In this document: piece by piece, positions 25,965 through 34,481 of the stretch
Numbering within the stretch: position 1 is the stretch's first letter
How the letters are laid out: each line of letters begins with the position of its first letter
DNA from: Streptomyces morookaense
GTDB taxonomy: Bacteria > Actinomycetota > Actinomycetes > Streptomycetales > Streptomycetaceae
Assembly: GCF_013030945.1 (NCBI RefSeq)
Contig: NZ_JABBXF010000041.1
Span: 55,051 to 119,050 of the forward strand
Length of the DNA: 64,000 nt
Direction of reading: 5' to 3'
Notes under the pieces: generated by a model
Database searches by the model: none
Told to the model about the DNA's origin: nothing
The model's input: only the letters and a program-made list of their open reading frames with translations
Made by a program: the position numbers and the translations under genes

Positions 25965-26882
25965 ATGGCCCTTGGCACTGCTTCCACCAGGACAGACCAC
26001 GCACGGACCGTCCGTGAACTGCTCGCCTCCGGCGAGCGGTCGTACTCGTTCGAGTTCGCGGCACCGAAGAGCGAGAAGGGGGAGCGGACGCTGTGGAACG
26101 CCATCCGGCGCATCGAGGCCGTCGCCCCCACCTTCGTCTCCGTGACCTACGGCGCCGGCGGATCCTCCCGTGAGGGCACCGTCCGGGCCACCGAGCGGAT
26201 CGCCACCGACACCACGCTCACCCCGGTCGCCCATCTGACGGCCGTCAACCACTCCGTCGCCGAACTGCGCAATGTCATCGGCCAGTACGCCGACGTCGGC
26301 ATCCGCAACATGCTCGCGCTGCGCGGCGACCCGCCCGGCGACCCCATGGGCGAGTGGGTGCACCACCCCGACGGCATCCGGTACGCGGCCGACCTGGTGC
26401 GGCTCATCAAGGAGTCCGGCGACTTCTGCGTGGGCGTCGCGGCCTTCCCCGAGATGCACCCCCGTTCCACGGACTGGGAAACCGATGTCCGGTACTTCGT
26501 GGACAAATGCCGTGCGGGCGCCGACTTCGCCATCACCCAGATGTTCTTCTACCCGGAGGACTATCTGCGGCTCCGTGACCGGGTCGTGGCCGCGGGCTGT
26601 GACACTCCGATCATCCCGGAGATCATGCCGGTCACAAATGTGCGGCAGATCGAACGATTTGCTCAGCTCAGCAACGCCGCCTTCCCCCCGGCCCTGGCGG
26701 AGCGGATCCTCGCGGTGCAGGACGATCCGGCCGCTGTACGCTCGATCGGTATCGAGTACGCGACGGAGTTGTGTGCACGATTGATGGCCGAGGAGATTCC
26801 CGGGTTGCATTTCATTACCCTGAACCACTCCACGGCCACGTTGGAGATCTACGAGAATCTGGGACTGCACCAGCGGTCCTGA
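25965..26882 (+). CDS. metF: Methylenetetrahydrofolate reductase
   Basis: Makes 5-methyl-THF for methionine synthesis. 305 residues, FAD-binding TIM barrel. SYSFEFAAPKSEKGERTLW near 25-43 carries the catalytic Glu; FVSVTYGAGGS near 55; AHLTAVNHS near 85; NMLALRGDPPGD near 105 (folate Asp); DFAITQMFFYP near 185; and IIPEIMPVTN near 215. Length and motifs match the bacterial MetF family. Confidence 0.96.
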   Translation: MALGTASTRTDHARTVRELLASGERSYSFEFAAPKSEKGERTLWNAIRRIEAVAPTFVSVTYGAGGSSREGTVRATERIATDTTLTPVAHLTAVNHSVAELRNVIGQYADVGIRNMLALRGDPPGDPMGEWVHHPDGIRYAADLVRLIKESGDFCVGVAAFPEMHPRSTDWETDVRYFVDKCRAGADFAITQMFFYPEDYLRLRDRVVAAGCDTPIIPEIMPVTNVRQIERFAQLSNAAFPPALAERILAVQDDPAAVRSIGIEYATELCARLMAEEIPGLHFITLNHSTATLEIYENLGLHQRS

Positions 26883-26921
26883 CGGCCCGCCGGCGAACGG
26901 CGGCCGGTGAGAGGGGCGTTA

Positions 26922-27740
26922 ATGGGCTGGACGGTCCTCTACATCGCGTTCGGCGTCGTCGCGCTGTGGCTGCTCGGCGAAGTGCTGCTGCAGTACAAGG
27001 CGCGACTGCGCTGGCGGCTGCTCGCCTTCGCCGGGTTCCTCGGCGTGGTCGCGGGCGTGGTCATCCCGTCGGTGGCGGTCATCGTCGTCGGTGCCCTGGC
27101 GTTCGCCGTGGGACAGACGTATGTGACGCTCTCGTTCCGCCGCGGCTTCGACAAGGGCTGGGCGGTCCGGCGGCGTTCGTCCCCCGCGAAGGGGAAGAGG
27201 GGCGGGCGCCGCAGGGGCAAGGGGGAACGTTCAGCTGCCCCTGCTCCTGCCCCTGTTCCTTCCTCTTCTCCCGAACCGACTCCGGCCGCCGCCTTCGCCG
27301 CAGAGGAGACCCAGGCGTTCCCGGCGGCTGCCATGGACGATGCCACGGCGGTGCTGATGCCCGATGCGCCGCTGCAGGCGGCACCGGACGCCGATGCGAC
27401 GGCGGTGTACCCGGCGTACGGCGACGCCGGGCAGCAGCAACAGCCGCATCAGCAGCAACAGCCGTATGGCTACGGGCACGAGCACGGGCAGGAACAGCAG
27501 TACGCCGCGTACTCCGACCCGTACATCGGCAACCGGCAGCAGACATACGGGTCTTACGAGTCATACGAGACGCAGCAGGCGCCCTACGGGCAGCAACAGC
27601 AGTACGCGGCCGACACGTACGCCCCGCAGCACTACGACACGGACACCCCGCCGGGCGGTGTGTGGGTGCCGCAGCAGCGCGACACCGAGACGCCTCCGGC
27701 GGGGGAGCAGGGGTACGGCGGGCAGCAGTACCGGTACTGA
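26922..27740 (+). CDS. Membrane protein with low-complexity Gln/Tyr-rich tail
   Basis: A 272-residue protein of unknown function. Residues 1-25 and 33-66 form two or three hydrophobic helices; a strongly basic stretch follows (RRRSSPAKGKRGGRRRGKG). The remainder is disordered, first Pro/Ala-rich and then with many Gln and Tyr codons and CAGCAG runs. Three acidic-Thr motifs recur: EETQAF, DDATAV and DADATAV. Such acidic threonine motifs are typical of actinobacterial Ser/Thr kinase substrates read by FHA domains, so phosphorylation is a possibility. ATG 26922 follows GAGAGGGG; a GTG 15 nt upstream is less well placed. Confidence 0.7.
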   Translation: MGWTVLYIAFGVVALWLLGEVLLQYKARLRWRLLAFAGFLGVVAGVVIPSVAVIVVGALAFAVGQTYVTLSFRRGFDKGWAVRRRSSPAKGKRGGRRRGKGERSAAPAPAPVPSSSPEPTPAAAFAAEETQAFPAAAMDDATAVLMPDAPLQAAPDADATAVYPAYGDAGQQQQPHQQQQPYGYGHEHGQEQQYAAYSDPYIGNRQQTYGSYESYETQQAPYGQQQQYAADTYAPQHYDTDTPPGGVWVPQQRDTETPPAGEQGYGGQQYRY

Positions 27741-27751
27741 CCCCTGCCATG

Positions 27752-27768
27752 GCGCCCCTTCGGGGCGC
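27752..27768. terminator. Short hairpin between convergent genes
   Basis: GCGCCCC-TTC-GGGGCGC, 12 bp after one stop and 6 bp before the other. It matches the outermost hairpin of repeat family 1. Confidence 0.55.
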
Positions 27769-27773
27769 GATGC

Positions 27774-29264
27774 TCACTGCGACCCGCGCCAGTCCGCACC
27801 CTCGACGACCAGGCCCGCCACCATCGCGCCCGACATCCCGGCGTGCGCCAGCCCGCCGCCCGGGTGGGCAAACCCTCCGGCCAGGTAGAGCCCCGGCAGG
27901 GACGTCGCGTTGGCAGGCCGCAGGAACCGCCCGTCCTGGCCCGCCAGGACGGGCGCCGGCACGCCGCCGCCCGCCGCCCCGGTCGCCGCCTCCGTGTCCG
28001 CGGGGGTGCGCACCACGCGCCACAACTCCCGCTCCCGCAGCCCCGGAACGGCCGCCTCCGCGGCCCGCACCATGCGGTCCGCGAGCTCGGCCGCCGTCCG
28101 CTCGTCCGACCAGTCCACACGGCCGCCGTGCGGCGCCACGGTCGCCGTGAGCGTCACCGCCTCGTGCTCCCCGTCCGGCCGCGTCGCCGGATCGTCGGGC
28201 CGCAGCACCGTCACCGTCGGCCGGCAGCCCGCCACGGGGCCCGTGCCGAACACCGCCTCCAACTCCGCCGCCCGGTCGTCCGTGTGCACCACCGTGCGGT
28301 GCACCACGCCCTCCGGCCGCGCCCCGCCGAGCGCCAGGAAGACGCTGAACCGCCCGGGCGGTACGGGACCGGGCGCCACCGGCGGCATCCCTTCCAGCCG
28401 CCCCGGGGCGACCCCGGACACCACCATGTCCGCCTCGACGACGCTGCCGTCGGCCAGCCGTACGCCGGCCGCGCGCCCGTCCTTCTCCACCAGCGCGACG
28501 GCCTCCGCGCCGAAGAAGAACTCCACCCTGCGCGCCACGCACCGTGCGTGCAGCGCCCGGGCGAGCCCGTGCATGCCGCCGCTCACGTACCAGCTGCCGA
28601 AGGTCTGTTCCATGTACGGCAGCACCGCCGCGCTCGCAGGGGCGGTGCGCGGGTCGAGACCGTAGGCCAGGGCATGGCTCTCCAGGAGCGCGGCCGGCCG
28701 CGGATCCTGCAACTCCCGCCCGGCCACGGCCGCCAGGGTGGGCGGCCCGCCGCGGCGCTGCCACCACCGCCGGGGCGGCACCGGATACGGATCCCGGCCC
28801 AGGGCGGGGACGCGCTCCGCGTGCAGCGGCTCCTCCAGCAGGGGGCGCCGCGTGGCGTCCCAGACCTCGCGCGCCCGGTTGACCAGGTCGCTCCAGCGCT
28901 CGCCCGCGCCGGGGCCGATCGCCTCGTCCAGCGCCTGGACGACGCCGGCGCGCGAGGCGTTGGGCAGGGAGACGTCCGTGCCGTCGGCGAAGAGGTGCCG
29001 GCTCGCCGGGTCCACCTGGGACATGGCGACGCACTGCTCCAGCGGCTCCTTGCCCGTCTTGACGAACAAGTCCCGGTAGACGGCGGGCAGATGCAGCAGC
29101 CCGGGGCCGGTGTCGAAGACGAACCCGTCCCGCTCGAACCGTCCCACTGCGCCGCCGGGGGTCTCCGCGCGCTCGTACACCGCCACCCGGTGGCCCGCGA
29201 CGGCCAGCCGGGCAGCGGCTGCCATCGCGCCCATCCCGGCGCCGATCACCGCAATCCGTGCCAT
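27774..29264 (-). CDS. Phytoene-desaturase-like FAD oxidoreductase (CrtI family)
   Basis: 496 residues. The N-terminal dinucleotide fold GAGMGAMAAAARLAVAGHRVAVYERAE is followed by TPGGAVGRFERDGFVFDTGP, the CrtI/CrtN signature. The middle has SGGMHGLARAL, and the C-terminus has LPGLYLAGGFAHPGGGLAHAGMSGAMVAG, the second FAD motif. No other carotenoid genes (phytoene or squalene synthase, prenyltransferase) are present, so it may act on a different isoprenoid or substrate. ATG 29264 is chosen because TAAGGT lies exactly 7 nt upstream (leaderless); an in-frame GTG at 29291 would precede that element. Confidence 0.85.
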   Translation of the reverse strand: MARIAVIGAGMGAMAAAARLAVAGHRVAVYERAETPGGAVGRFERDGFVFDTGPGLLHLPAVYRDLFVKTGKEPLEQCVAMSQVDPASRHLFADGTDVSLPNASRAGVVQALDEAIGPGAGERWSDLVNRAREVWDATRRPLLEEPLHAERVPALGRDPYPVPPRRWWQRRGGPPTLAAVAGRELQDPRPAALLESHALAYGLDPRTAPASAAVLPYMEQTFGSWYVSGGMHGLARALHARCVARRVEFFFGAEAVALVEKDGRAAGVRLADGSVVEADMVVSGVAPGRLEGMPPVAPGPVPPGRFSVFLALGGARPEGVVHRTVVHTDDRAAELEAVFGTGPVAGCRPTVTVLRPDDPATRPDGEHEAVTLTATVAPHGGRVDWSDERTAAELADRMVRAAEAAVPGLRERELWRVVRTPADTEAATGAAGGGVPAPVLAGQDGRFLRPANATSLPGLYLAGGFAHPGGGLAHAGMSGAMVAGLVVEGADWRGSQ

Positions 29265-29271
29265 GGGAGCG

Positions 29272-29277
29272 ACCTTA
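29272..29277 (-). promoter_or_regulatory. -10 element TAAGGT of a leaderless promoter
   Basis: It ends 7 nt before ATG 29264 on the minus strand. Confidence 0.45.
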
Positions 29278-29339
29278 TCGGCCCTCACCACTGCATTCTC
29301 CCGGGGGAAACCCCCGGACCCCCGGCCCGTTCCGGGCGG

Positions 29340-29984
29340 TTACGAGCCCGTCCGCTCGCCCTGCCACGCCCCGCCCACGTGCACGGGCGGCAGCCCGCGC
29401 AGCCGCTTCTCGTCCCGCCGCTCGCGCCGGCGCTGCAGGAAGCGGCGCACCCGCTTCCAGAGGACGACCACCACGGCGAGGCCCAGCGCCAGCAGCGTGC
29501 CCGCGATGCAGGCCGCGACGACCGGGTGGAACAGGGCGAAGACCACGAGCCCGGCGACCGCCAGGTCCTCCAGCAGGCTCACCACGATGTTGCTGGCGGG
29601 CTCCGGCGAGGCGTTGACGGCCATCCTGGTGCCCGCCTTGACCAGATGGCTCAGCAACGCGGCCGAGCCGCCCACCGCTCCGGCCGCCAGGTGCGACAGC
29701 GAGCCGTCCTGGCCCGCCAGCAGCGCGCCGACCACCGCACCGGCGACCGGCCGGATCACGGTGTGCACGGCATCCCACACCGTGTCGACGTAGGGAATCT
29801 TGTCGGCGACGGCCTCGCAGAGGAACAGCACGCCTGCCGCGATCAGCACGTCGGGCCGCTGCAGGGCCTCCGGTACCTGATCGCTGACACCGGTGGAGCC
29901 GAGAAGGCCGAGCAGCAGGACCACGGCATAGGCGTTGATCCCGCTCGCCCAGCCGCTGGTGAAAACCAAAGGGAGCACTGACAC
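29340..29984 (-). CDS. DUF4126 membrane protein
   Basis: 214 residues with five or so hydrophobic segments and a basic C-terminal tail (VLWKRVRRFLQRRRERRDEK). The N-terminal LPLVFTSGWASGINAYAVVLLLGLLG and the later LCEAVADKIPYVDTVWDAVHTVIRPVAGA are characteristic of DUF4126. Function unknown. Start: GTG 29984 lies 7 nt after TACGAT (29992-29997), which suggests leaderless initiation; an ATG at 29993 would add three residues but overlaps the -10 element. Confidence 0.8.
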   Translation of the reverse strand: MSVLPLVFTSGWASGINAYAVVLLLGLLGSTGVSDQVPEALQRPDVLIAAGVLFLCEAVADKIPYVDTVWDAVHTVIRPVAGAVVGALLAGQDGSLSHLAAGAVGGSAALLSHLVKAGTRMAVNASPEPASNIVVSLLEDLAVAGLVVFALFHPVVAACIAGTLLALGLAVVVVLWKRVRRFLQRRRERRDEKRLRGLPPVHVGGAWQGERTGS

Positions 29985-30189
29985 GCGCCGCATCGTAGCC
30001 CCGGCAGGGCCGGATGCTCACCTCGTGAGTACCCGTACTCAGACGCCGGGATGAGTATCCGCGCGGATGGGACGGGGTCCGCCGGGACGGCAGAGTGGGA
30101 GCCGCGGACGGAACGCGGCCGCCGGCACCGCCGACACGGGGTGGCGGAACGGCGGGGCGGGCCGGCGCACTCCGATGCGGTTCGCCCGC

Positions 30190-30222
30190 GCCCCGAAGGG
30201 GCGCGGGGAACTGCGCCGCACT
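30190..30222. repeat. Family 1 repeat fragment D
   Basis: Only the first hairpin and GGGGAACTGCGCC of family 1 remain, 12 bp past the TetR gene stop. The mirror half is missing. Confidence 0.65.
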
Positions 30223-30233
30223 CCGGCGAAGCG

Positions 30234-30854
30234 TCAGCCCCTCGGGCTGTCACCGCCGACGCGGCCCTGCAGCAGCCGCGACAGCGCCGAGTGCACCTCG
30301 TCGACCGACCGCTCCGGCTGGAACGACTGCCAGTCCAGCGCCGCCACGAGCACCATCCCGAACAGCGCGGACGCCGTCAGCGGAATGTCGATCTCCTCGC
30401 TCAGCTCGCCCGCGGAGATCGCCTTCCGCAGCACCGTCTCGATGACCGCGATCGCCTGCTGCCGCACCTGCATCAGCGTCGACTGCCACGCCCGGTTGGT
30501 GCGCCACAGCTCGGCCACGTACAGCTGGGTCAGCGCCGGGTAGGCGGAGATGAACTCCAGCCCGGCCCGGATCATCGCGTCCAGCGCGTCGACATTGCTG
30601 CCGCCGCGGGCGGCCGTCGCGTCGGCGGCCTGCTGGAGGGAGTCCGTCAGCAGCTCGATGCCGTGCCGCAGCAGCTCCTCGAAGAGGACGGTCTTGCTCG
30701 CGAAGTTGTAGTAGACCGTTCCCTTGGCGACTCCGGCCCGTTCGGCGATCTCGTCCACCGTCGTCGAGGAGAACCCCTGCTCGGCGATGAGGGTGACCGC
30801 CGCTTCGAAGAGCTTCCGCCGGGTGTTCATGCGGCGCGTACTGCTGCTTTCCAT
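30234..30854 (-). CDS. TetR-family transcriptional regulator
   Basis: 206 residues. The N-terminal helix-turn-helix is typical: TRRKLFEAAVTLIAEQGFSSTTVDEIAERAGVAKGTVYYNFASK. The C-terminal domain is unremarkable. ATG 30854 follows AGGGAG. It is the last gene of an ABC ATPase - YhgE - TetR run (35 bp after the YhgE stop), so it probably represses its own operon through the palindrome at 33790-33803. The ligand is unknown. Confidence 0.92.
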   Translation of the reverse strand: MESSSTRRMNTRRKLFEAAVTLIAEQGFSSTTVDEIAERAGVAKGTVYYNFASKTVLFEELLRHGIELLTDSLQQAADATAARGGSNVDALDAMIRAGLEFISAYPALTQLYVAELWRTNRAWQSTLMQVRQQAIAVIETVLRKAISAGELSEEIDIPLTASALFGMVLVAALDWQSFQPERSVDEVHSALSRLLQGRVGGDSPRG

Positions 30855-30889
30855 GACGGTGATTCTCCCTGTACGGACGGTGTCCTCGC

Positions 30890-33031
30890 TCACAGACTGA
30901 GCTCCGGGTGCAGCCGGTCCAACGACCAGACCTGCTTGCCGCGCGCCGCCCAGGCGGTCAGTGCGAGCGCGCCCACGGTGAACGCGGCCAGCACACCGCA
31001 CGCCTGCCAGACGGGACCGAGCCCGCCGCCGCTGATGAGGCGGCGCAGCCCCTCGATGACGTAACTCATCGGCAGGTAGGGGTGGATGGCGTTGAAGAAG
31101 CCCGGACTGGTCTGCACGGGATACGTGCCGCCCGCGGACGTCAGCTGGAGCATCAGCAGCGCCAGGACGAGGATGCGTCCGGCCGGTCCGAAGCGTGCGT
31201 TGAGCCACTGCACGATGGAGGCGAAGCACGCGGTGACGAGGACGAGGAAGCCGACGGTCCCTGCGGCGCGTTCCATCTGCAGGCCCAGTCCCCAGTGCAG
31301 CACCGACAGCAGGGCGGCCACCTGCAGCACACCGATCGCCACCACCGGCAGCCAGCCGGCCAGCGCGATCCGCCAGGCCGGGGCGCCTGCGGCGAGCGCA
31401 CGGCGGTTGAGCGGCTGCATCAGCATGTAGGCGACCATCGCGCCCACCCAGAGGGAGAGCGGGATGAAGTACGGGGCGAATCCGGTGCCGTAGTTGGGCG
31501 CCTTGTGCAACGCCTGCGAGGCGAGCTTGACCGGGTCGGCCATCACCTCGGTGCGGGCGTCGCGGTCGCTCTTGCCGTAGTCCGGAATCCTGGACACGCC
31601 GTCGTGCAGCCCACCGGCGAGCTTGGAGGAGCCGTCGGAGAGCTTGAACATGCCACCCTCCAACGAATCGGCGCCGTTGCGCAGCTTCCCGATCCCGTCG
31701 TCCAGCCCGGCAACACCGTCCTTGGCGTCGCCGAGGCCGCTGTGGAGCTGGCCGGCACCGTTGTGGAGCTTGGCAGCTCCGGAGGCGACCTGTTGGGCGC
31801 CGTTGTTGAGGGCGTTGACCTCGCGTACCGCGCCGTCGATGTCACTGGCCAGTGTGGGGGCCTTGTCGTGCAGCTTCTGGGCGGCCGACTGCAGAGCGTC
31901 CAACTGGGCGGGGAGCTTGTCGAGTGCGCCGTCCTTGTTGTTGACCAAGTCGTCGAGCGCCTGGGCGCTCTTCTTCGACTCCTCCGCGGCGAACACTGCC
32001 TTCTTGAGCTTCGTGCACCCGTCGTTCGACTGCGTCGTGGCCTTTTCGCAGAAGGCGGCGTAGGCGTCCTTCGTGGCAGTGAGTGCGAGATCGCTGCTTG
32101 CGACGAGCGCTGCCGTGGCCTTCGGCGTCGGCAGGTCGGCCAGGTGCTGCCGCACGTTCCCCGCCTCGTCGGCGACCTTGCCGGCCATCTTGCCGATGTC
32201 GGCGGCATTGTTCTTCAGGTACGTGGCATCGCTGCTCGACGCCGCGCCGTTCACCGCGTCCGCCAGCTTCTTGGTGCCGGCGGCAACCTGACCCGCCCCG
32301 TCCGCCAGGTCCCCCGACTTGGCGTCCAGCGTCCCGGCCCCGCTGTGCAGCTTGTCCACCCCGTCCTCGAGCTTGCCGCTTCCCTCCTTGGCCTGGCTGA
32401 GGCCGTTCTTGAGGTCGCCGGCGCCCTTCTCCGCCTTGCCGATGCCGTCGCCCAGCTGGTCGGCGCCGTCGGCCGCCTGCTTGGTCTTGTTGTGCAGGTC
32501 CGAGAAGGACACGAAGATCTTGTCGTAGAAGGACCGCGACGCGTTGCGCGACGCCGCCGCGCGGACCTCGGCGAAGACCGTGCGGGAGATCGAACCGACG
32601 ATGTAGTTGTTCGCGTCGTTCGTACGGACCTGGAGCGCCCCGGTCTCGGGAGAGTTGCCCGAGCTGGAGGCGACCCGCTTGCTGAAGTCCGCGGGGATGG
32701 TGAGCGACAGGTAGTACTTGCCGCTCTCCAGGCCCTTGCGCGCGTCGGCGGCGCTGGTCTCCTCCCACTTGAAGGACGACTTGCTGCCGTGCAGGCCGTC
32801 GGCGATCGAGTCGCCGGCGGTGAGCTTCTTGCCGTCCACCGTGGCGCCCCGGTCGTCGTTGACCAGGGCCACCGGCACCTTGTCGAGCCGGCCATAGGGG
32901 TCCCAGAAGGACCACAGATACAGCGCGCCGTACAGCAGCGGCAGCAGCAGGAGCGCGACGAGCGCGGCGCGGGGCAGCTTGCCCCTGCCGAACCGCTTGA
33001 GCTCAAGCGCGGCCAGTTTCGGCGAACGCAT
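30890..33031 (-). CDS. YhgE/Pip-domain membrane protein (ABC-2 superfamily)
   Basis: 713 residues. One transmembrane helix near residues 18-42 is followed by the YhgE/Pip N-terminal domain (VPVALVNDDRGATVDGKKL), then a very long extracytoplasmic coiled region (about 180-480) made of repeated G-A-x-x-L-x-x-G heptad-like units, and five C-terminal transmembrane helices of ABC-2 type (about 520-700). The family includes a phage receptor in lactococci and ESX-linked proteins in Bacillus (YueB). The gene overlaps the ATPase gene by 29 bp. Role inferred only as an envelope transporter or scaffold. Confidence 0.9.
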   Translation of the reverse strand: MRSPKLAALELKRFGRGKLPRAALVALLLLPLLYGALYLWSFWDPYGRLDKVPVALVNDDRGATVDGKKLTAGDSIADGLHGSKSSFKWEETSAADARKGLESGKYYLSLTIPADFSKRVASSSGNSPETGALQVRTNDANNYIVGSISRTVFAEVRAAASRNASRSFYDKIFVSFSDLHNKTKQAADGADQLGDGIGKAEKGAGDLKNGLSQAKEGSGKLEDGVDKLHSGAGTLDAKSGDLADGAGQVAAGTKKLADAVNGAASSSDATYLKNNAADIGKMAGKVADEAGNVRQHLADLPTPKATAALVASSDLALTATKDAYAAFCEKATTQSNDGCTKLKKAVFAAEESKKSAQALDDLVNNKDGALDKLPAQLDALQSAAQKLHDKAPTLASDIDGAVREVNALNNGAQQVASGAAKLHNGAGQLHSGLGDAKDGVAGLDDGIGKLRNGADSLEGGMFKLSDGSSKLAGGLHDGVSRIPDYGKSDRDARTEVMADPVKLASQALHKAPNYGTGFAPYFIPLSLWVGAMVAYMLMQPLNRRALAAGAPAWRIALAGWLPVVAIGVLQVAALLSVLHWGLGLQMERAAGTVGFLVLVTACFASIVQWLNARFGPAGRILVLALLMLQLTSAGGTYPVQTSPGFFNAIHPYLPMSYVIEGLRRLISGGGLGPVWQACGVLAAFTVGALALTAWAARGKQVWSLDRLHPELSL

Positions 33032-33767
33032 GCGCCGCTCCCTTCGTCTCGTCGGTGCCGTCGGTCCTGACGACGAGTGCGCCCTCGGGCGCCTCGCTGC
33101 ACACCGCCAGCACGGTCGTGCCGGTGTCCGCCACCGACCGCAGCAGCGCCCACGCCTGTGCGCGCTCCGCGTCGGAGAGCTTGAGGTCGGTGTCGTCCAC
33201 GGCGATCAGCCGTGGGGTGCCGATGAGGGCCAGGGCCAGCGACAGCCGCAGGGCGGCGAGCCGTTCCAGTTCCCGTACGGGCGTCCGCCCGCCCTTCGGC
33301 AGGGCGGAGAGGTCCAGTCCGGCCGCGGTCACGGCCGCGTCGATGCGTGCCGCGGTCCGCGCCGCCCGCTCGGTGCGCGACCGCAGCAGGGCCAACGGCG
33401 AGCCGCCGAAGCGGAGTTGCAGCAGGGCGCGCTCGTGCAGGTGCTCGTCGACGGTCAGGGACGCGTCGAGCTCGGCGACTCCGGGGACGTGGGCCAGCGC
33501 GCTGATGCGCCGCACCGCGGCCATCTGCCGGGGCAGCGACAGGCCGCCCACCTCGGCGCTTCCCTCGCCCGTCCGCATACGGCCGGTGAGAGCGAGCAGC
33601 AGACAGGTGCGTCCAGAGCCGGACGGGCCCTGCACGGCGACGAGCGAACCGGGGAGCGCGTCGATGTCCACCCCGCGGAAGGCCCAGCCCCGCGGTCCCT
33701 TGACGCCGAGTCCCCGGGCCCTGATCGCCGCCCCCTGGCCGGGCGGGGCGCCCGTGGTGCTGTGCAC
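33003..33767 (-). CDS. Degenerate ABC-type ATPase partner of YhgE
   Basis: 254 residues with the overall ABC nucleotide-binding-domain layout, but each catalytic element is altered. Walker A is GPSGSGRT (Lys replaced by Arg). The LSGGQ signature is absent; the corresponding place reads PVRELERLAAL. Walker B ends VDDTD, so the catalytic Glu is Asp. The switch His is missing (AVCSEA). It may bind but not hydrolyse ATP efficiently, or act structurally. GTG 33767 follows GGGAGGT. First gene of the operon with YhgE and TetR, directly downstream of the palindromic operator. Confidence 0.85.
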   Translation of the reverse strand: MHSTTGAPPGQGAAIRARGLGVKGPRGWAFRGVDIDALPGSLVAVQGPSGSGRTCLLLALTGRMRTGEGSAEVGGLSLPRQMAAVRRISALAHVPGVAELDASLTVDEHLHERALLQLRFGGSPLALLRSRTERAARTAARIDAAVTAAGLDLSALPKGGRTPVRELERLAALRLSLALALIGTPRLIAVDDTDLKLSDAERAQAWALLRSVADTGTTVLAVCSEAPEGALVVRTDGTDETKGAAHAFAETGRA

Positions 33768-33789
33768 GTGTACCTCCCTGCGATCTTGA

Positions 33790-33803
33790 ACTGACCAGTC
33801 AGT
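33790..33803. promoter_or_regulatory. Palindromic operator for the TetR regulator
   Basis: ACTGAC-CA-GTCAGT, a perfect inverted repeat, 22 bp upstream of the ATPase start and overlapping a TAGACT -10 element (33801-33806, minus strand). Position and symmetry fit autorepression by the TetR protein at 30234. Confidence 0.7.
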
Positions 33804-33963
33804 CTAAAAACTGTAGCGCGCACCTTCCCAGGCCCGGGAGAGGGGGGTGCCCCATACGGCATCTGTGCAGGTCGAGGCGATTGTCAGTGGGGTGCCCCAC
33901 GATGAGCACAGACGGCGGCCCCGCCCCGCATGCGGATTGCCGCCCCGACGAAGGAGGTTCGTC

Positions 33964-34407
33964 ATGGCCGGCATCGCGAACGACGTCCACCCCGTGCTCC
34001 GCCGTGCCGTCGCTCCCCCCGCCGCCCTCGACCTGCTCGCCCAGGCCCGCGAGGGCCTGCAGGAGGCCGCCGCCCTCGACGCCCCCCACGAGCGGTACGC
34101 CACGGCCCACCTCGCCGCGCTGCGCACGGCCGCCGCCGTGCTGGCCGTGCGCGCCCGCCCCGAGGTGCCCGCGCGCCGCCGGCGCATCCGCAGCGCCTGG
34201 GAGCTGCTCCCGGAGGTCGCTCCCGAACTGGCCGAGTGGAGCGCCCTGTTCGCCTCCGGCGCGGCCCGCAGGGCCCGGGCGGAGGCGGGCATACGCTCCG
34301 CCGCGAGTGCGCGGGACGCGGACGATCTGGTGCGCGATGCGGCGATGTTCCTGCGCCTGGTCGAGCGGATGCTCGTGCTCCGGGCCGACCGCCCCGGGCG
34401 CGGGTGA
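33964..34407 (+). CDS. SAV_6107-type HEPN-domain protein
   Basis: A 147-residue, all-helical, Ala/Arg-rich protein. The pattern of helices (ALDLLAQAREGLQEAAALDAPHERYATAHLAALRTAAAVLA and the later DDLVRDAAMFLRLVERML) matches the actinobacterial SAV_6107 HEPN family. No RxxxxH ribonuclease motif typical of toxic HEPN proteins was seen. ATG 33964 has a near-perfect AAGGAGG 7 nt upstream. It is followed 74 bp later by a methyltransferase; function unknown. Confidence 0.78.
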   Translation: MAGIANDVHPVLRRAVAPPAALDLLAQAREGLQEAAALDAPHERYATAHLAALRTAAAVLAVRARPEVPARRRRIRSAWELLPEVAPELAEWSALFASGAARRARAEAGIRSAASARDADDLVRDAAMFLRLVERMLVLRADRPGRG

Positions 34408-34433
34408 CTGTGATCGATCCGCCGGACAGGCAA

Positions 34434-34439
34434 TAGGCT
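34434..34439 (+). promoter_or_regulatory. -10 element TAGGCT upstream of the methyltransferase
   Basis: A good match to TANNNT, 42 bp upstream of GTG 34482, giving a leader that contains the GAGGAG ribosome site. Confidence 0.35.
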
Positions 34440-34481
34440 GGGCCTCACCGACATCAGTCATCCGCCGAGGAGCCACCCGCC

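Noticed and set aside
27774..29264. Carotenoid biosynthetic cluster
   Set aside because: Only one CrtI-like oxidoreductase is present; there is no phytoene synthase, cyclase or GGPP synthase in the window.
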